Notes: generated by a model from the letters alone, not told the origin. A stretch of DNA of 49,708 nt from an uncultured Bacteroidales bacterium (GCA_903916595.1 CAIWXI010000111.1:1-49708), one strand, 5' to 3'. Counted from the stretch's first letter, positions 17,996 to 27,620 are shown. Translations and numbers: made by a program.

Positions 17996-19848
17996 GCAAC
18001 AGCGGCACTGTGGAGTAAATCTTCCTCTACCCTCAGGTTATCGATGATAAAACTCTGACGTTCAGGCGTATTTTTGCCCATATAAAAGGTTAAAACTTCC
18101 TGCACAGCCGAGTCTTTTGTAAGAATCACGGGATCCAGACGCATTTTCGCCCCTATAAAATATTTAAATTCATCGGGGGAAATCTCTCCCAGGCCTTTGA
18201 AACGAGTGATTTCCGGGTTGCTGCCAAGTTTTTCAATCGCTGAACGTTTCTCTTCTTCAGAATAACAATAAATTGTTTTCTGTTTGTTCCTCACCCTGAA
18301 AAGAGGTGTTTGCAGGATGAAAAGGTGATTGTTCCTTACCAGGTCGGGGTAGAATTGAAGAAAAAACGTAAGTAGCAAAAGCCGTATATGCATGCCATCA
18401 ACATCTGCATCAGTTGCTATTACGACATAATTGTAACGAAGGTTTTCAAGCCCGTCTTCAATATTCAGAGCCGACTGAAGGAGGTTGAACTCATCATTCT
18501 CGTATACGACCCTTTTACTTAAGGCAAAACAGTTCAGGGGTTTTCCTTTCAGACTGAATACGGCTTGTGTATTTACATCCCTGGCTTTAGTGATTGAACC
18601 ACTTGCCGAATCTCCTTCGGTGATAAAAATGCTCGACTCATATCTGCGGTCATCATGATTATTATAATGAATACGGCAATCCCTGAGCTTTTTGTTATGC
18701 AGGCTAACCTTTTTAACGCTTTCTTTGGCGATTTTTTTAATGTTCGCCCATTCCTTTCGTTCTTTCTCTGACTGGAGTATCTTTCTGAGCAGGGCTTCGG
18801 CCGTATCCGGATTCATATACAGGAAATTGTCGAGATGTTTTTTAACAATATCCATGATATAATTCCTGATGGTCTGTCCGTCGGATTCCATGTAAACCGA
18901 CCCGAGTTTGGTCTTGGTCTGGGACTCGAATACAGGATCCTGTACTTTAATACTTAATGCCACTATCAGCGAGGCTTTGATATCATTGGTATCAAAGTCC
19001 TTTTTATAAAATTCACGTATTGTTTTTACCAGGGCTTCGCGGAAGGCGTTCTGGTGTGTACCTCCCTGGGTGGTATGCTGCCCGTTAACGAAGGAATAAT
19101 ACTCCTCTCCGTACATCTCGCAATGAGTAAATGCAAACTCAAAATCCCCATCTTTCAGATGAACAACGGGATACACCTTCGGTGTGTCGATATAGGAATT
19201 GAGAAGGTCGAGTAGGCCGTTCTGGGAGTAATAGCGTTCCCCGTTGAAGATCATAGTAAGGCCATTGTTCAGGAACACATTATTCCAGAGCATTTTCTGG
19301 ATGTAATCCGGTATAAAATGATAATCTCCGAACAGATCTTCATCGGGGGTGAAAGTCACAATAGTCCCTGTTCTGAGATCGCAGGGTTTATCTTTTTCAT
19401 CACCGATCAGGTCGCCCCTGCTGAATTCAATGATCCTTGTAAGGCCATCACGGATAGCCTGGACCTTAAAAAAGGAAGAAAGGCCATTCACCGCCTTGGC
19501 TCCCACGCCGTTCAGGCCCACGGCTTTTTTAAATACCCTGGAATCATATTTAGCGCCTGTATTGATACGTGAAACGCATTCAACCAGCTTGCCAAGCGGG
19601 ATACCGCGCCCGTAATCGCGAACACAAACCTGCTGGTCTTTGATCGTGATCTCGATGGTCTTGCCATATCCCATCACATATTCATCGATGGCATTATCAA
19701 CGATTTCCTTGATCAGTACATAAATTCCGTCGTCGGGAGAAGAGCCGTCGCCCAGTTTACCGATATACATACCCGGGCGAAGGCGGATGTGTTCCTTCCA
19801 CTCCAGGGACCGTATACTATCTTCATTATAGACTTCTTCCTTGAACAT
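17992..19848 (-). CDS. parE: Type IIA topoisomerase B subunit (topoisomerase IV ParE)
   Basis: 618 residues. GHKL ATPase domain with [19 protein letters not shown] and [11 protein letters not shown], then the transducer domain, then the Toprim domain with ITEGDSASG and [10 protein letters not shown], ending with the short GyrB-C domain ([13 protein letters not shown]). The ATG at 19848 is preferred over one at 19890 because a perfect -7 box (19871-19878) lies between them. It works with a ParC-type subunit, whose gene often follows parE in Bacteroidota but does not here: the downstream neighbour is convergent and overlapping. Confidence 0.92.
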   Translation of the reverse strand: MFKEEVYNEDSIRSLEWKEHIRLRPGMYIGKLGDGSSPDDGIYVLIKEIVDNAIDEYVMGYGKTIEITIKDQQVCVRDYGRGIPLGKLVECVSRINTGAKYDSRVFKKAVGLNGVGAKAVNGLSSFFKVQAIRDGLTRIIEFSRGDLIGDEKDKPCDLRTGTIVTFTPDEDLFGDYHFIPDYIQKMLWNNVFLNNGLTMIFNGERYYSQNGLLDLLNSYIDTPKVYPVVHLKDGDFEFAFTHCEMYGEEYYSFVNGQHTTQGGTHQNAFREALVKTIREFYKKDFDTNDIKASLIVALSIKVQDPVFESQTKTKLGSVYMESDGQTIRNYIMDIVKKHLDNFLYMNPDTAEALLRKILQSEKERKEWANIKKIAKESVKKVSLHNKKLRDCRIHYNNHDDRRYESSIFITEGDSASGSITKARDVNTQAVFSLKGKPLNCFALSKRVVYENDEFNLLQSALNIEDGLENLRYNYVVIATDADVDGMHIRLLLLTFFLQFYPDLVRNNHLFILQTPLFRVRNKQKTIYCYSEEEKRSAIEKLGSNPEITRFKGLGEISPDEFKYFIGAKMRLDPVILTKDSAVQEVLTFYMGKNTPERQSFIIDNLRVEEDLLHSAAVA

Positions 19849-19870
19849 TTTGATTTTCTCCAGACCGCCG

Positions 19871-19878
19871 CAAAGATA
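19871..19878 (-). promoter_or_regulatory. TAnnTTTG -7 box, parE
   Basis: Minus strand TATCTTTG, a perfect match 22 nt before the ATG at 19848. It decides the start, because the alternative ATG at 19890 would lie upstream of the transcript. Confidence 0.5.
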
Positions 19879-19991
19879 AATGAATCTCATGGCCGGCTTT
19901 GACGGATTTACCGAATATTACGGGAAAGTTATTCACAGGTTCAGATATTTCATTTAATTTGCGATGGTTTAGATCTAATGACAGCCATCAT

Positions 19992-20771
19992 ATGGAACTT
20001 GTAAAACAGGAAATGAAAGGATTGATCGGTTGGATCACCCTCAATCACGATGCAAAACGCAATGCTTTGAGTTTTGATTTACTGACTCAGCTACTCTCGG
20101 CACTGAACGAGATGGAAAAACAAAAGGCAAGAGTGATCATCATTCGCGCAAACCAGGGGGCAAAAGTCTGGTCAGCGGGATTTAACATTGATGAACTTCC
20201 CCGCGACGGCAGCGACCCCCTTGCCTATGACAACCCCCTTCAGAAAGTAATCCGCACAATCATGCGCGTTCCGGTACCGGTGATCACCATGGCCGAAGGC
20301 AGTATATGGGGAGGAGCCTGCAACATTGCATTCGTATGCGATTTGATTATTGGCACGAAAGACACGTCGCTTGCGATCACACCCGCTAAGATAGGCGTGC
20401 CATACAACACTTCGGGGATATTGCAATTCCTGGATATCATCGGATCGCATATTGCCAAGGAGATGTTTTTTACTGCAGACCCTATTTCAGCAGAAAGAGC
20501 TCACAACCTCGGAATTATCAATCATGTTGTGGCTGCTGAAGAACTGGAAAACTTCACTACAGCCATTGCCACCAGAATCATATCCAATTCCCCTCTGAGC
20601 ATACAGGTCATCAAGGAGCAACTGAACATCCTCGGGAACTCCCTCCCGATTTCCCCGACAACGTTTGAGCATATCGATATGCTCCGGAGGATTGCAGGCA
20701 CGAGCAAGGACTATCTGGAAGGACTTAAGGCGTTTTACGAAAAACGTAAGCCGGAGTTCAGAGGAGAGTGA
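19992..20771 (+). CDS. scpB: Crotonase-fold methylmalonyl-CoA decarboxylase-like protein
   Basis: 259 residues from the ATG at 19992, which aligns with the family N-terminus. It resembles E. coli YgfG/ScpB along its length: IIIRANQGAKVWSAG, PLAYDNPLQ, GSIWGGA, KIGVPYN, and the tail AFYEKRKPEF. The enzyme decarboxylates methylmalonyl-CoA to propionyl-CoA. Y138 and the oxyanion-hole Gly (G108) are kept, but the His that is H66 in YgfG is replaced by Phe (F64 in SAGFNIDE). That may change specificity, so another decarboxylase or hydratase activity is possible. No other propionate-pathway gene is adjacent. Confidence 0.75.
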   Translation: MELVKQEMKGLIGWITLNHDAKRNALSFDLLTQLLSALNEMEKQKARVIIIRANQGAKVWSAGFNIDELPRDGSDPLAYDNPLQKVIRTIMRVPVPVITMAEGSIWGGACNIAFVCDLIIGTKDTSLAITPAKIGVPYNTSGILQFLDIIGSHIAKEMFFTADPISAERAHNLGIINHVVAAEELENFTTAIATRIISNSPLSIQVIKEQLNILGNSLPISPTTFEHIDMLRRIAGTSKDYLEGLKAFYEKRKPEFRGE

Positions 20772-20824
20772 AAGAACTTTATAAAAATTTTATAACAGAT
20801 TTTCTCTCAAAGGTTTTTTTCACA

Positions 20825-20832
20825 TATTTTTG
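20825..20832 (+). promoter_or_regulatory. TAnnTTTG -7 box, beta-helix gene
   Basis: TATTTTTG, a perfect match 18 nt before the ATG at 20851, in a strongly AT-rich intergenic stretch. Confidence 0.5.
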
Positions 20833-20850
20833 GAATAAATTTTATTCAAC

Positions 20851-22284
20851 ATGAAAAAAACCTTACTTATCGGTATTTGTCTGACTGCAGGTTTTCCCCT
20901 TGTAAATGCTTCGAGGCTTCTCGTGCCTCAGCAATACAGCAGCATTCAGAGCGCGATCAACGCTGCTTCAACCCATGATACTGTTTTGGTTTCGCCAGGG
21001 ATTTATTACGAGAATATCAATTTTAGGGCAAAGGGCATTGTTGTCGCCAGCACCTTCATCCTCACTCATGATACGGCTACCATTGATGCCACGGTAATTA
21101 ACGGAAGTCAGCCTGCTGATCCTGATTCTGCAAGTTGTGTGATCATCGCCAGCAAAGTTGCTACGACATCACTTGATACCAATGCTGCAATCACAGGATT
21201 CAAAATAACGGGTGGTACCGGTACAAAATGGAATGACGAACATAACCCGGGGTCAATTTACCGTGAAGGCGGAGGTATTCTGGTTCAGTATTTATCACCC
21301 AGGATCCTTCACAATCACATAACAAACAATGCAGCTGCTGATATGAGCGGAGGAATGGCCAGCGCGGGAGGCGGGGGTGTCCGCTGCGGTGACAGCAATC
21401 CACTTATCCAGAATAATGTAATCGATAATAATCAGGGCAGATATGGTGCTGGTATTGTCTTTAATTACTGCGGAGGTACTATCAGGAATAACCTGATAGC
21501 CCATAATACCGGGGGGCAGGATTATGGCGGAAGCGGACTATGGATTTTGGGAGTGAATTCACAAGGTTCACCGCGATGGGTGATCAACAATACCATCATA
21601 TACAATTATTCGTCAGGCCCGGGAGGCGGAATCAGGGCCTGGAGTACAACGATGACCGTTATAAATAATATCCTCTGGGGGAATACGGCAACGCTCGGGA
21701 AACAGATATTCTCGGCCCCGGCAGCAATAACCGTATTATATAACGATATACAAGACGGGTACCAGGGAGCCGGCAACATAAACATTGATCCTGAATTTGA
21801 TATCATCAACTATTATCTTTCGGGTATTTCTCCATGTACCGACAAGGGCGATTCCACTGCTGTAAACAATGACCTGCCGGATCCCGTAAATCCTTCATCA
21901 GCAAAGTTTCCTTCGAAAGGCAACATCAGGAATGACATGGGTGCTTACGGAGGGCCATACTGCAGATTGCTTTCATCACTGAGCACTGTATGGACAAGTT
22001 CTGGCCCTGAAACAAATATGGGGCCGGCTCCCGGGATACTGATCATGCCAAATCCTGTCAGGGAGGAAGCTGATATTGTGATGCATCTTGGTAAAAATAA
22101 TACTGTCAGAACCGAACTTATTGATGTCAACGGCCGAAGTGTGCGACATTTTCAGGTAAATAATGTTTCTGATGGCAACTGCAGGATTAAGTTTTCACGC
22201 GGAAATCTTTCGCCGGGAAAATACATACTTGTGATGACTACTGACAAGAAGATCCTGGCCACACAATCAGTAATCATTGATTAA
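20851..22284 (+). CDS. Secreted right-handed beta-helix protein with T9SS sorting domain
   Basis: 477 residues. Signal peptide to about residue 20 (PLVNAS). The body has a right-handed parallel beta-helix: an N-terminal cap RLLVPQQYSSIQSAIN typical of pectin-lyase-like folds, then coils with repeated N.I..N motifs (IRNNLIAHNTGG, VINNTIIYNYSSG, TVINNILWGNTA). The last 80 residues (from ILIMPNPV to the end) form a type A C-terminal sorting domain, so it is exported by the type IX system and anchored or released at the surface. No catalytic residues can be assigned; it may be a polysaccharide lyase-like or adhesive protein. Confidence 0.88.
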   Translation: MKKTLLIGICLTAGFPLVNASRLLVPQQYSSIQSAINAASTHDTVLVSPGIYYENINFRAKGIVVASTFILTHDTATIDATVINGSQPADPDSASCVIIASKVATTSLDTNAAITGFKITGGTGTKWNDEHNPGSIYREGGGILVQYLSPRILHNHITNNAAADMSGGMASAGGGGVRCGDSNPLIQNNVIDNNQGRYGAGIVFNYCGGTIRNNLIAHNTGGQDYGGSGLWILGVNSQGSPRWVINNTIIYNYSSGPGGGIRAWSTTMTVINNILWGNTATLGKQIFSAPAAITVLYNDIQDGYQGAGNINIDPEFDIINYYLSGISPCTDKGDSTAVNNDLPDPVNPSSAKFPSKGNIRNDMGAYGGPYCRLLSSLSTVWTSSGPETNMGPAPGILIMPNPVREEADIVMHLGKNNTVRTELIDVNGRSVRHFQVNNVSDGNCRIKFSRGNLSPGKYILVMTTDKKILATQSVIID

Positions 22285-23605
22285 TTTCAGCAGGTTCGCC
22301 TCTTACGGTATAATTCCTGACCTCTGCAATAAGCAGCTTTATTTCTGCACGGGTAAGCAGAAAATCTCTGAGTTTCAGCCGGGTCATCCGGATGAAAACA
22401 ACCAGCTGGTAAATTGTTGAAATAGTATATGATACGGATGCGGTGATGGCCGCACCCGGAATTCCATAGCGTGGAACAATCAACAAACCGAGCCCTATTG
22501 TAAAAACCAGGCCTATTGCCGAGCTGATCATATTATGATATGGTTTGTTGATACCTGAAAAAAAATGGCTAAGGATCATTGAGAAACTCAGGGCGACAAT
22601 GCCAACTCCAAGGCAGGCAATTACTATCCTGACCTGTCCGAATTCATGATGGAAGTATATCAGCCTGTAAAAAGATTCGGGCAATGCCAGCAACAACATC
22701 AAGGCAACCGAGGTCACTACAAGGGATATCTTCGACAGGATCAGGGTAAGACGCACACTGTAGTTGAAATCCATGGCATTGGAAATGCGCGTGAACTGTA
22801 CCAGGGCCAGGCTGCGGCTAATGATCCAAAGGCCTTCGGCAATCTGGAAGCCGGTTGACATAACGCCAAGGGCAGCCCTGCCGAACCACACCTCAACCAT
22901 ATAATACCCTATACGGTAATTCATCAGCTGAAAAATGTTGCCAAACTGAGCATAAATCCCAAACTGCATCATTGAGTTAAAAATCGGTTTCAGGCCTTTC
23001 AATGGTTCCGCCTTAAAAAATTTCAGCAAGGGGAAGAGACTGAAAAAATAAGAAAAAAGGAATGAGATCAGTATGGCCCAGTAATAAGCCATCACAGTCC
23101 TTACATGAAATATGTAGACCGCTGCAAGCAGGCAGGCAATGAGAACGATTGTCTGAACGAGGGTTAAGATATTGAAGGTTTTGACTTTTTCCTTGCCGAG
23201 AAGCAGCATATAGTTTGCCGATGTAAATGACATCACCATGGCGAGAAAAAGGACCTCAATAAAATACCCCTTTGGAATTACTTCGAGCTGTGGAATTACC
23301 CCGAGCCGCTGTGCCAGGGTGCCTGAAATTTCAAAGAAGAATGTCGCCAGAATGGTAACACCCAGTATCCAGACATAGCTTAGGACAAATAGTTTGAAAA
23401 AGCCTGCCCTCGGCGTCATGTAGACCAGGGCACCCCCTCCAATAAAATTGTTGAACAGCTGAATAAATGTTACCGAGAGGATAATAAGTGAAATCGTTCC
23501 AACATTAGCTGTACCGAGTAAACGGGCATTAAGAACGCTGATCAGCAGTGTGAGGAAAGCGCTGATCACGCGGGTCCCGATAGTCCCAATGATCTTTCTG
23601 AACAT
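22274..23605 (-). CDS. Polysaccharide flippase (MATE/Wzx family)
   Basis: 443 residues with about 12-14 hydrophobic segments throughout, starting TRVISAFLTLLISVLNARLLG, the opening typical of Polysacc_synt flippases. It should move lipid-linked oligosaccharide across the inner membrane. It lies 8 nt after the formyltransferase fusion at the end of the five-gene minus-strand operon. Its 3' end overlaps the convergent beta-helix gene by 11 bp. Weakly conserved, but the topology and position support the call. Confidence 0.85.
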   Translation of the reverse strand: MFRKIIGTIGTRVISAFLTLLISVLNARLLGTANVGTISLIILSVTFIQLFNNFIGGGALVYMTPRAGFFKLFVLSYVWILGVTILATFFFEISGTLAQRLGVIPQLEVIPKGYFIEVLFLAMVMSFTSANYMLLLGKEKVKTFNILTLVQTIVLIACLLAAVYIFHVRTVMAYYWAILISFLFSYFFSLFPLLKFFKAEPLKGLKPIFNSMMQFGIYAQFGNIFQLMNYRIGYYMVEVWFGRAALGVMSTGFQIAEGLWIISRSLALVQFTRISNAMDFNYSVRLTLILSKISLVVTSVALMLLLALPESFYRLIYFHHEFGQVRIVIACLGVGIVALSFSMILSHFFSGINKPYHNMISSAIGLVFTIGLGLLIVPRYGIPGAAITASVSYTISTIYQLVVFIRMTRLKLRDFLLTRAEIKLLIAEVRNYTVRGEPAEINQ

Positions 23606-23613
23606 TCGTGAGC

Positions 23614-25284
23614 TTAGTGTTTCCTGAACTTATGACGGGTCTGTCGGCCGAAATGAGCAAAATTGAATTTGCTGCGTTTCGCATCGACCAGTGTAAACCG
23701 GCCCAGACCAAAGACGGTATGAAAACCTTTGGAATATCTGGAATTTTTCAAAGGTCCCAGATAAGTTACCAGTTCTTCCTCGAATTCCGTTTCTGTGAGT
23801 TTTACTATCCTGTTTATTGCAACTCTCCTTCCATAGGATTCAGAACAATCCTGGGCCGGCCTGTAGAGCTGCTCCTCATGAATAAACGGCAGGCCGGCAG
23901 GCCTTGAAGAGCGTACATCCATCTTGACCGGGTTAGCCGGATGAGGTTTGTATTTTCCATCAAGTTCATCGGCATAATAAATATAAAGATGCGTATTGGA
24001 ATACTTTCTCAGGGTAAGGAACAGCCACCATTTGTCGTTATGATTGATGAGGGTCGGATCAACCGCATCAATATGATCGATCAAAACATGGTCTTCAACG
24101 AAGATACCTTCAGAATAATTCCGTTTGTACAAGCCGATATAACCATAGCGGTAGGATTCGGGCAGGCAGTAGATGTTCTCGCCATGAACAAAGATAAACG
24201 GATAAGACAGATGTTCCTTGGTTTCAATTGACTTGAGAGGGGCTGAGAAACTATTTGAAAGCGGATCAAAAACAGCTTCTGAGATATGGGCCTTGTTTTC
24301 AGCGTAGGAATAGTCCTCCATCAAAATATGTACTTTATTTTCCTCAATAAATCCGGCAGGATCTGCAAAATAGTTGCGTGAACTTCTCTCCTTCATCCAC
24401 AACACGTCTCCTCTCAGAACTTCTTTATTTGAAAAAGCCAACTCCTGAACGGAACGGTTAATGATACCCACGTTCCATCTCTCGGCTCTAAACAAATCGT
24501 TCCAATAGAACAACATTCTGTTCTTAAGTAATTTGATAATGAAAATGATCATTTTGAAATTACCCGGAACTTTATATACAGGTGCTGAGGATGATGAAAT
24601 TTTTCCGGCGGCATAGCCTTTTTCAGCTATCTGATTAGCCATATCGGCAGGCCAGGCCGAAGATATCAGCAATAAGACGTCCAGGTTAGTCCTGTATGAA
24701 TGAAAAAGAGTCTTGAGCCAGGCTTTTTTCAAAATAATGCCAGCATCAAGCTTTTCGGTAAGCCGTTGCATCATTGCTCCACTTACCGGGTCATTGTTGT
24801 AAATTGGCCAGAAGCCCGGAGGCCCTCCGCGGTATTTCTCTTCATCATCGTGATGGAATGACCATATGCCATAAGTTGCGGCATTGAGTATTTCGCCCCT
24901 GACAATATTAAACCCGAAACGCAGAATAAAATCAAGGTTAGCAGATTTGATTGCTGTAAGATCATCGTCAGAAAAATATTCTGAGTATTTTGTTTCAGAC
25001 ACTGAACAGACTCTCCGGTTGATCTTCCTGAGTTCATGTTCCATGTCAACACTTGCTTTCTGTGAGTGTTTGAACAGCAGTTTAGCCGAGGCTCTCCAGA
25101 TGAAGGAGTACTTATGCTTTGGGTTGCCGGATTTTGGCACTGTCTGAGCCTGAGCAACCCGGGCATCAATTATAAGCAGGGTAAGTTGATGTTCGCTTTT
25201 AAGCAGAAGACGTATTGCCTCAGCCTGCCATCTCTGAAACACATTGCCGGAGCACATCACTCCAAATGTCAATCCTTTAGTCAT
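23614..25284 (-). CDS. Formyltransferase-fold domain fused to a beta-propeller-like domain
   Basis: 556 residues. The N-terminal part (about 1-230) has the formyl-transferase fold: the motif FHHDDEEKYRGGPPGFWPI and MMQRLTEKLDAGIIL align with the sugar and tRNA formyltransferases. The usual Asn of NxH reads Ser here (SFH), while His and the later Asp remain. The C-terminal 300 residues repeat W/Y..DPxxx blades (NYFADPAGFIEEN, HLSYPFIFVHGENIYCLPES, AVDPTLINHNDKWWLF, SRPAGLPFIHEEQLYRPAQDC), resembling the N-terminal domain of glucosamine inositolphosphorylceramide transferase (GINT1). Function unknown; a glycan-modifying role is inferred from the glycosyltransferase and flippase neighbours. Start overlaps the GT gene stop by ATGA. 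Confidence 0.72.
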   Translation of the reverse strand: MTKGLTFGVMCSGNVFQRWQAEAIRLLLKSEHQLTLLIIDARVAQAQTVPKSGNPKHKYSFIWRASAKLLFKHSQKASVDMEHELRKINRRVCSVSETKYSEYFSDDDLTAIKSANLDFILRFGFNIVRGEILNAATYGIWSFHHDDEEKYRGGPPGFWPIYNNDPVSGAMMQRLTEKLDAGIILKKAWLKTLFHSYRTNLDVLLLISSAWPADMANQIAEKGYAAGKISSSSAPVYKVPGNFKMIIFIIKLLKNRMLFYWNDLFRAERWNVGIINRSVQELAFSNKEVLRGDVLWMKERSSRNYFADPAGFIEENKVHILMEDYSYAENKAHISEAVFDPLSNSFSAPLKSIETKEHLSYPFIFVHGENIYCLPESYRYGYIGLYKRNYSEGIFVEDHVLIDHIDAVDPTLINHNDKWWLFLTLRKYSNTHLYIYYADELDGKYKPHPANPVKMDVRSSRPAGLPFIHEEQLYRPAQDCSESYGRRVAINRIVKLTETEFEEELVTYLGPLKNSRYSKGFHTVFGLGRFTLVDAKRSKFNFAHFGRQTRHKFRKH

Positions 25285-26498
25285 TTACTCAAAATTTCAC
25301 GGTAAATAGCTGTCAGTTTTTCCGCGATTTGATTCTCTGAAAAATCACGGGCAACGGATTCATGGAATTTACGCCATTCAAAGGTAGGATAAAAATTGAG
25401 CATCTGATCTATTGCTCTGGCCATTTCATAAACTGATGACTGTTGAATGATAATACCATTTCTGTTGCTAATGATTTCTGATGCCACGCCGGTATTTGTT
25501 GAAACAACCGGAGTTCCGCATGCAAGCGCCTCAATCACGACAGTGCCGAAGGTTTCGTAATTGCTCGACTGGACCAGGAAAGAGGCTGTCTGGTATAACC
25601 CGACGAGCTCAGTATTTTGTTTCAGCCCGGTGAATTTAACCTGTCCGTCGCTTAATCCCAGGCTGTCTGAATATTTTCGAATAGCTTGATAGTCGGGTCC
25701 TTCGCCAACCATAAGCACTCGAAAATCATTACGGCTCTGATATAGCTGCGTAATCGCATCCAGAAAGCCTGAAATATTTTTTGATTTATCTTCAAAGCAG
25801 GAAACATGTAAAATCACAGCCTTACTTTCAACAGGTTTTTCAGAAGGAGGAACAAATAAACCTGTATCAACCACATTTGGCACGACCCGTGTTGTTGGAT
25901 GTACAAGCTTAACCGATTTCATTGCCTGGGCAAGTGATTCGCTTACGGTGATAAGCCCGGAGGAATTTTTCAGGAGTAAGCGTGTAAGCCATTTTCTAAT
26001 GAGGCCTTTATACGTACCATTTCCCGGGTAATACCTTGACCAGTGTTCTGAAATGATATAAGGACACCCTTGTTTCCTGGCCATAAACCATGCAAAAAAA
26101 ATCTCGCGGGTAAGTATATGCCCGTGTATAATATCTACCGCAAATGGCATCAGGCTGTGATATCCAATATGATGCGCTTTAATATACCGGATTATACCCG
26201 TCAACTTAGAAAAAACCGACCGGGTCTGGTCGGCTTTATAGTAAACATGGCATGCCCTGACCGCGTTTTCAACTGAATTTACAATCTCATAGGTACCCTT
26301 GCAGTCGGGATCAGGATGAACAGAAAGAATCTGAACTGAATGTTTTTTTGCCAGGGCCCCGGCCTGCTTTTGAATAAAGAGCCCTGGCATAGGATCGATA
26401 CGGTTAGGATACCACCGGGGTACAAAAAGAATTTTCAAGCCCTTGTCCTGAGGATTCAACTCTACGTTTTGAATGTTATTTGATTTTAAAGTAGTCAT
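25281..26498 (-). CDS. GT4 family glycosyltransferase
   Basis: 405 residues, GT-B fold. N-terminal ILFVPRWYPNRIDPMPGLFIQKQ is the acceptor-side opening; the C-terminal nucleotide-sugar site includes ILHVSCFEDKSKNI and the E-x7-E type motif EALACGTPVVSTNTG. The sugar and acceptor cannot be assigned. Cytoplasmic or membrane-associated. Overlaps the NadR-like gene upstream by 23 nt and the formyltransferase fusion downstream by 4 nt (ATGA), so strongly coupled. The ATG at 26498 gives about 20 residues before the conserved core. Confidence 0.9.
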   Translation of the reverse strand: MTTLKSNNIQNVELNPQDKGLKILFVPRWYPNRIDPMPGLFIQKQAGALAKKHSVQILSVHPDPDCKGTYEIVNSVENAVRACHVYYKADQTRSVFSKLTGIIRYIKAHHIGYHSLMPFAVDIIHGHILTREIFFAWFMARKQGCPYIISEHWSRYYPGNGTYKGLIRKWLTRLLLKNSSGLITVSESLAQAMKSVKLVHPTTRVVPNVVDTGLFVPPSEKPVESKAVILHVSCFEDKSKNISGFLDAITQLYQSRNDFRVLMVGEGPDYQAIRKYSDSLGLSDGQVKFTGLKQNTELVGLYQTASFLVQSSNYETFGTVVIEALACGTPVVSTNTGVASEIISNRNGIIIQQSSVYEMARAIDQMLNFYPTFEWRKFHESVARDFSENQIAEKLTAIYREILSK

Positions 26499-27066
26499 CG
26501 ATTAGTGTGATCGCGTTGTTCAGCCTTTCGCTGTCAAATCCGCGGATTATAACAAACGGAAAATTCCGTGATGTTATTTCCCTGCAATATAGTTCAAAAA
26601 GTTCTTTCCTCATTTCAGGATGCTCCCTCAGTGGGTCATATTCCCATGGCAGATCGATATCGCAAAGAAGATAAAGATCGTAGCGATGCGTCTCTATCTG
26701 GTTAAGTATCCACTGATGGCATCGTTTGTATTTAACATCACTCCATATTTTTGTTACGATGAATTCCGTATCGCAAAACAAGAATCCTGCTGCCTTTGAC
26801 ATTACCTGCTGCTCGCTCTCAAGCTGACCTCTGGCGATTGCAAGGACATCCTCTTCCTTGTACGAAAATCCGTTCCGTTCGAGATATTCCCGGGCAAATT
26901 CCGGAACCCAGGCTGTTTTATAATGAGTTGCAAGCTGTTCAGCAAGCATTGATTTTCCCGTTGATTCGGGACCTGTTATCGCTATTTTCCTGAGCTTGTC
27001 CAGAAGGTCAATAAGTTTTTGTCCCCTTGACTTTATATTTCCATTCCATCCATCCCAGTGTAGCAA
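26476..27066 (-). CDS. NadR-like nicotinamide riboside kinase (AAA_28)
   Basis: 196 residues with Walker A GPESTGKSMLAEQL just after the N-terminus, a FCDTEFIVTKIW segment (Walker B region) and EYDPLREHPEMR, matching the ribosylnicotinamide-kinase domain of NadR. No helix-turn-helix or adenylyltransferase domain. It phosphorylates imported nicotinamide riboside to NMN, and the adjacent pnuC supports this. The first ATG (27066) overlaps pnuC by 59 bp; the conserved core would also tolerate a start nearer LRKIAITGPE, but no good ATG/GTG/TTG codon is there. Confidence 0.8.
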   Translation of the reverse strand: MLHWDGWNGNIKSRGQKLIDLLDKLRKIAITGPESTGKSMLAEQLATHYKTAWVPEFAREYLERNGFSYKEEDVLAIARGQLESEQQVMSKAAGFLFCDTEFIVTKIWSDVKYKRCHQWILNQIETHRYDLYLLCDIDLPWEYDPLREHPEMRKELFELYCREITSRNFPFVIIRGFDSERLNNAITLIDDYFKIK

Positions 27067-27601
27067 TCACGGTATACACCAAGTACTGGAAGCCGAGAAA
27101 ATACCATTTCAGAAAAATGCAGAGCGCAATCATGACCAAATCCCCTATAATCCAGAGAATCCAGTGCTGAATTTTTTTCCTGGCCATGAGCCACATGGCA
27201 ATTGCGTATAGCGCGGATGTAAAAGCATCGTAAAAGGCATATTGATTATGGGGCATTTTCCTAAGAAGGTACCACAGTACAAAAAATAAAAAAATAATTA
27301 GTCCCGTGTATAGCTTCATTTCCTTCCGGCTGCATGAAGTGATCATGATATGCTTGTCCCCGCCGGTTTTCCTGAGCCAGTTATACCAGCCGTAAATATT
27401 CATTATGAAGTAGAAAACGTTTATCCCTGCATTGGCGTATATATCGCCCTTAAAATAAATGGAGGCCGAAAACAGCACGCTGACTCCGCCGATTGGGAAT
27501 GCCCATACATTTTCTTTCTTGATAAGCCAAACACTGAGCAGGCCAGACAAAACAGCGACAAGTTCAACAACTGAGGTCTGAAAAATCCCGAAATTGATCA
27601 A
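27008..27601 (-). CDS. pnuC: PnuC-like nicotinamide riboside transporter
   Basis: About 198 residues and 7 predicted membrane helices. The YGWYNW motif (WxxW) is the substrate-binding signature of PnuC-type transporters. It facilitates uptake of nicotinamide riboside, trapped by the NadR-like kinase encoded next. Start is uncertain: the frame extends to a TTG at 27649, but the -7 box at 27621-27628 puts transcription initiation downstream of that, leaving TTG 27601 or a near-leaderless GTG at 27616. First gene of the operon that continues with glycan genes. Confidence 0.82.
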   Translation of the reverse strand: MINFGIFQTSVVELVAVLSGLLSVWLIKKENVWAFPIGGVSVLFSASIYFKGDIYANAGINVFYFIMNIYGWYNWLRKTGGDKHIMITSCSRKEMKLYTGLIIFLFFVLWYLLRKMPHNQYAFYDAFTSALYAIAMWLMARKKIQHWILWIIGDLVMIALCIFLKWYFLGFQYLVYTVIATLGWMEWKYKVKGTKTY

Positions 27602-27620
27602 TAAATCATAATCCACCCTG

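Noticed and set aside
19950-19965. Promoter box before the methylmalonyl-CoA decarboxylase-like gene (TTAATTTG)
   Set aside because: The spacing between TA and TTTG is one base too short for the consensus.
20772-20824. Terminator after the decarboxylase-like gene (GAGAG...CTCTC with AT-rich palindrome)
   Set aside because: The stem is mismatched and widely spaced; the AT palindrome is weak.
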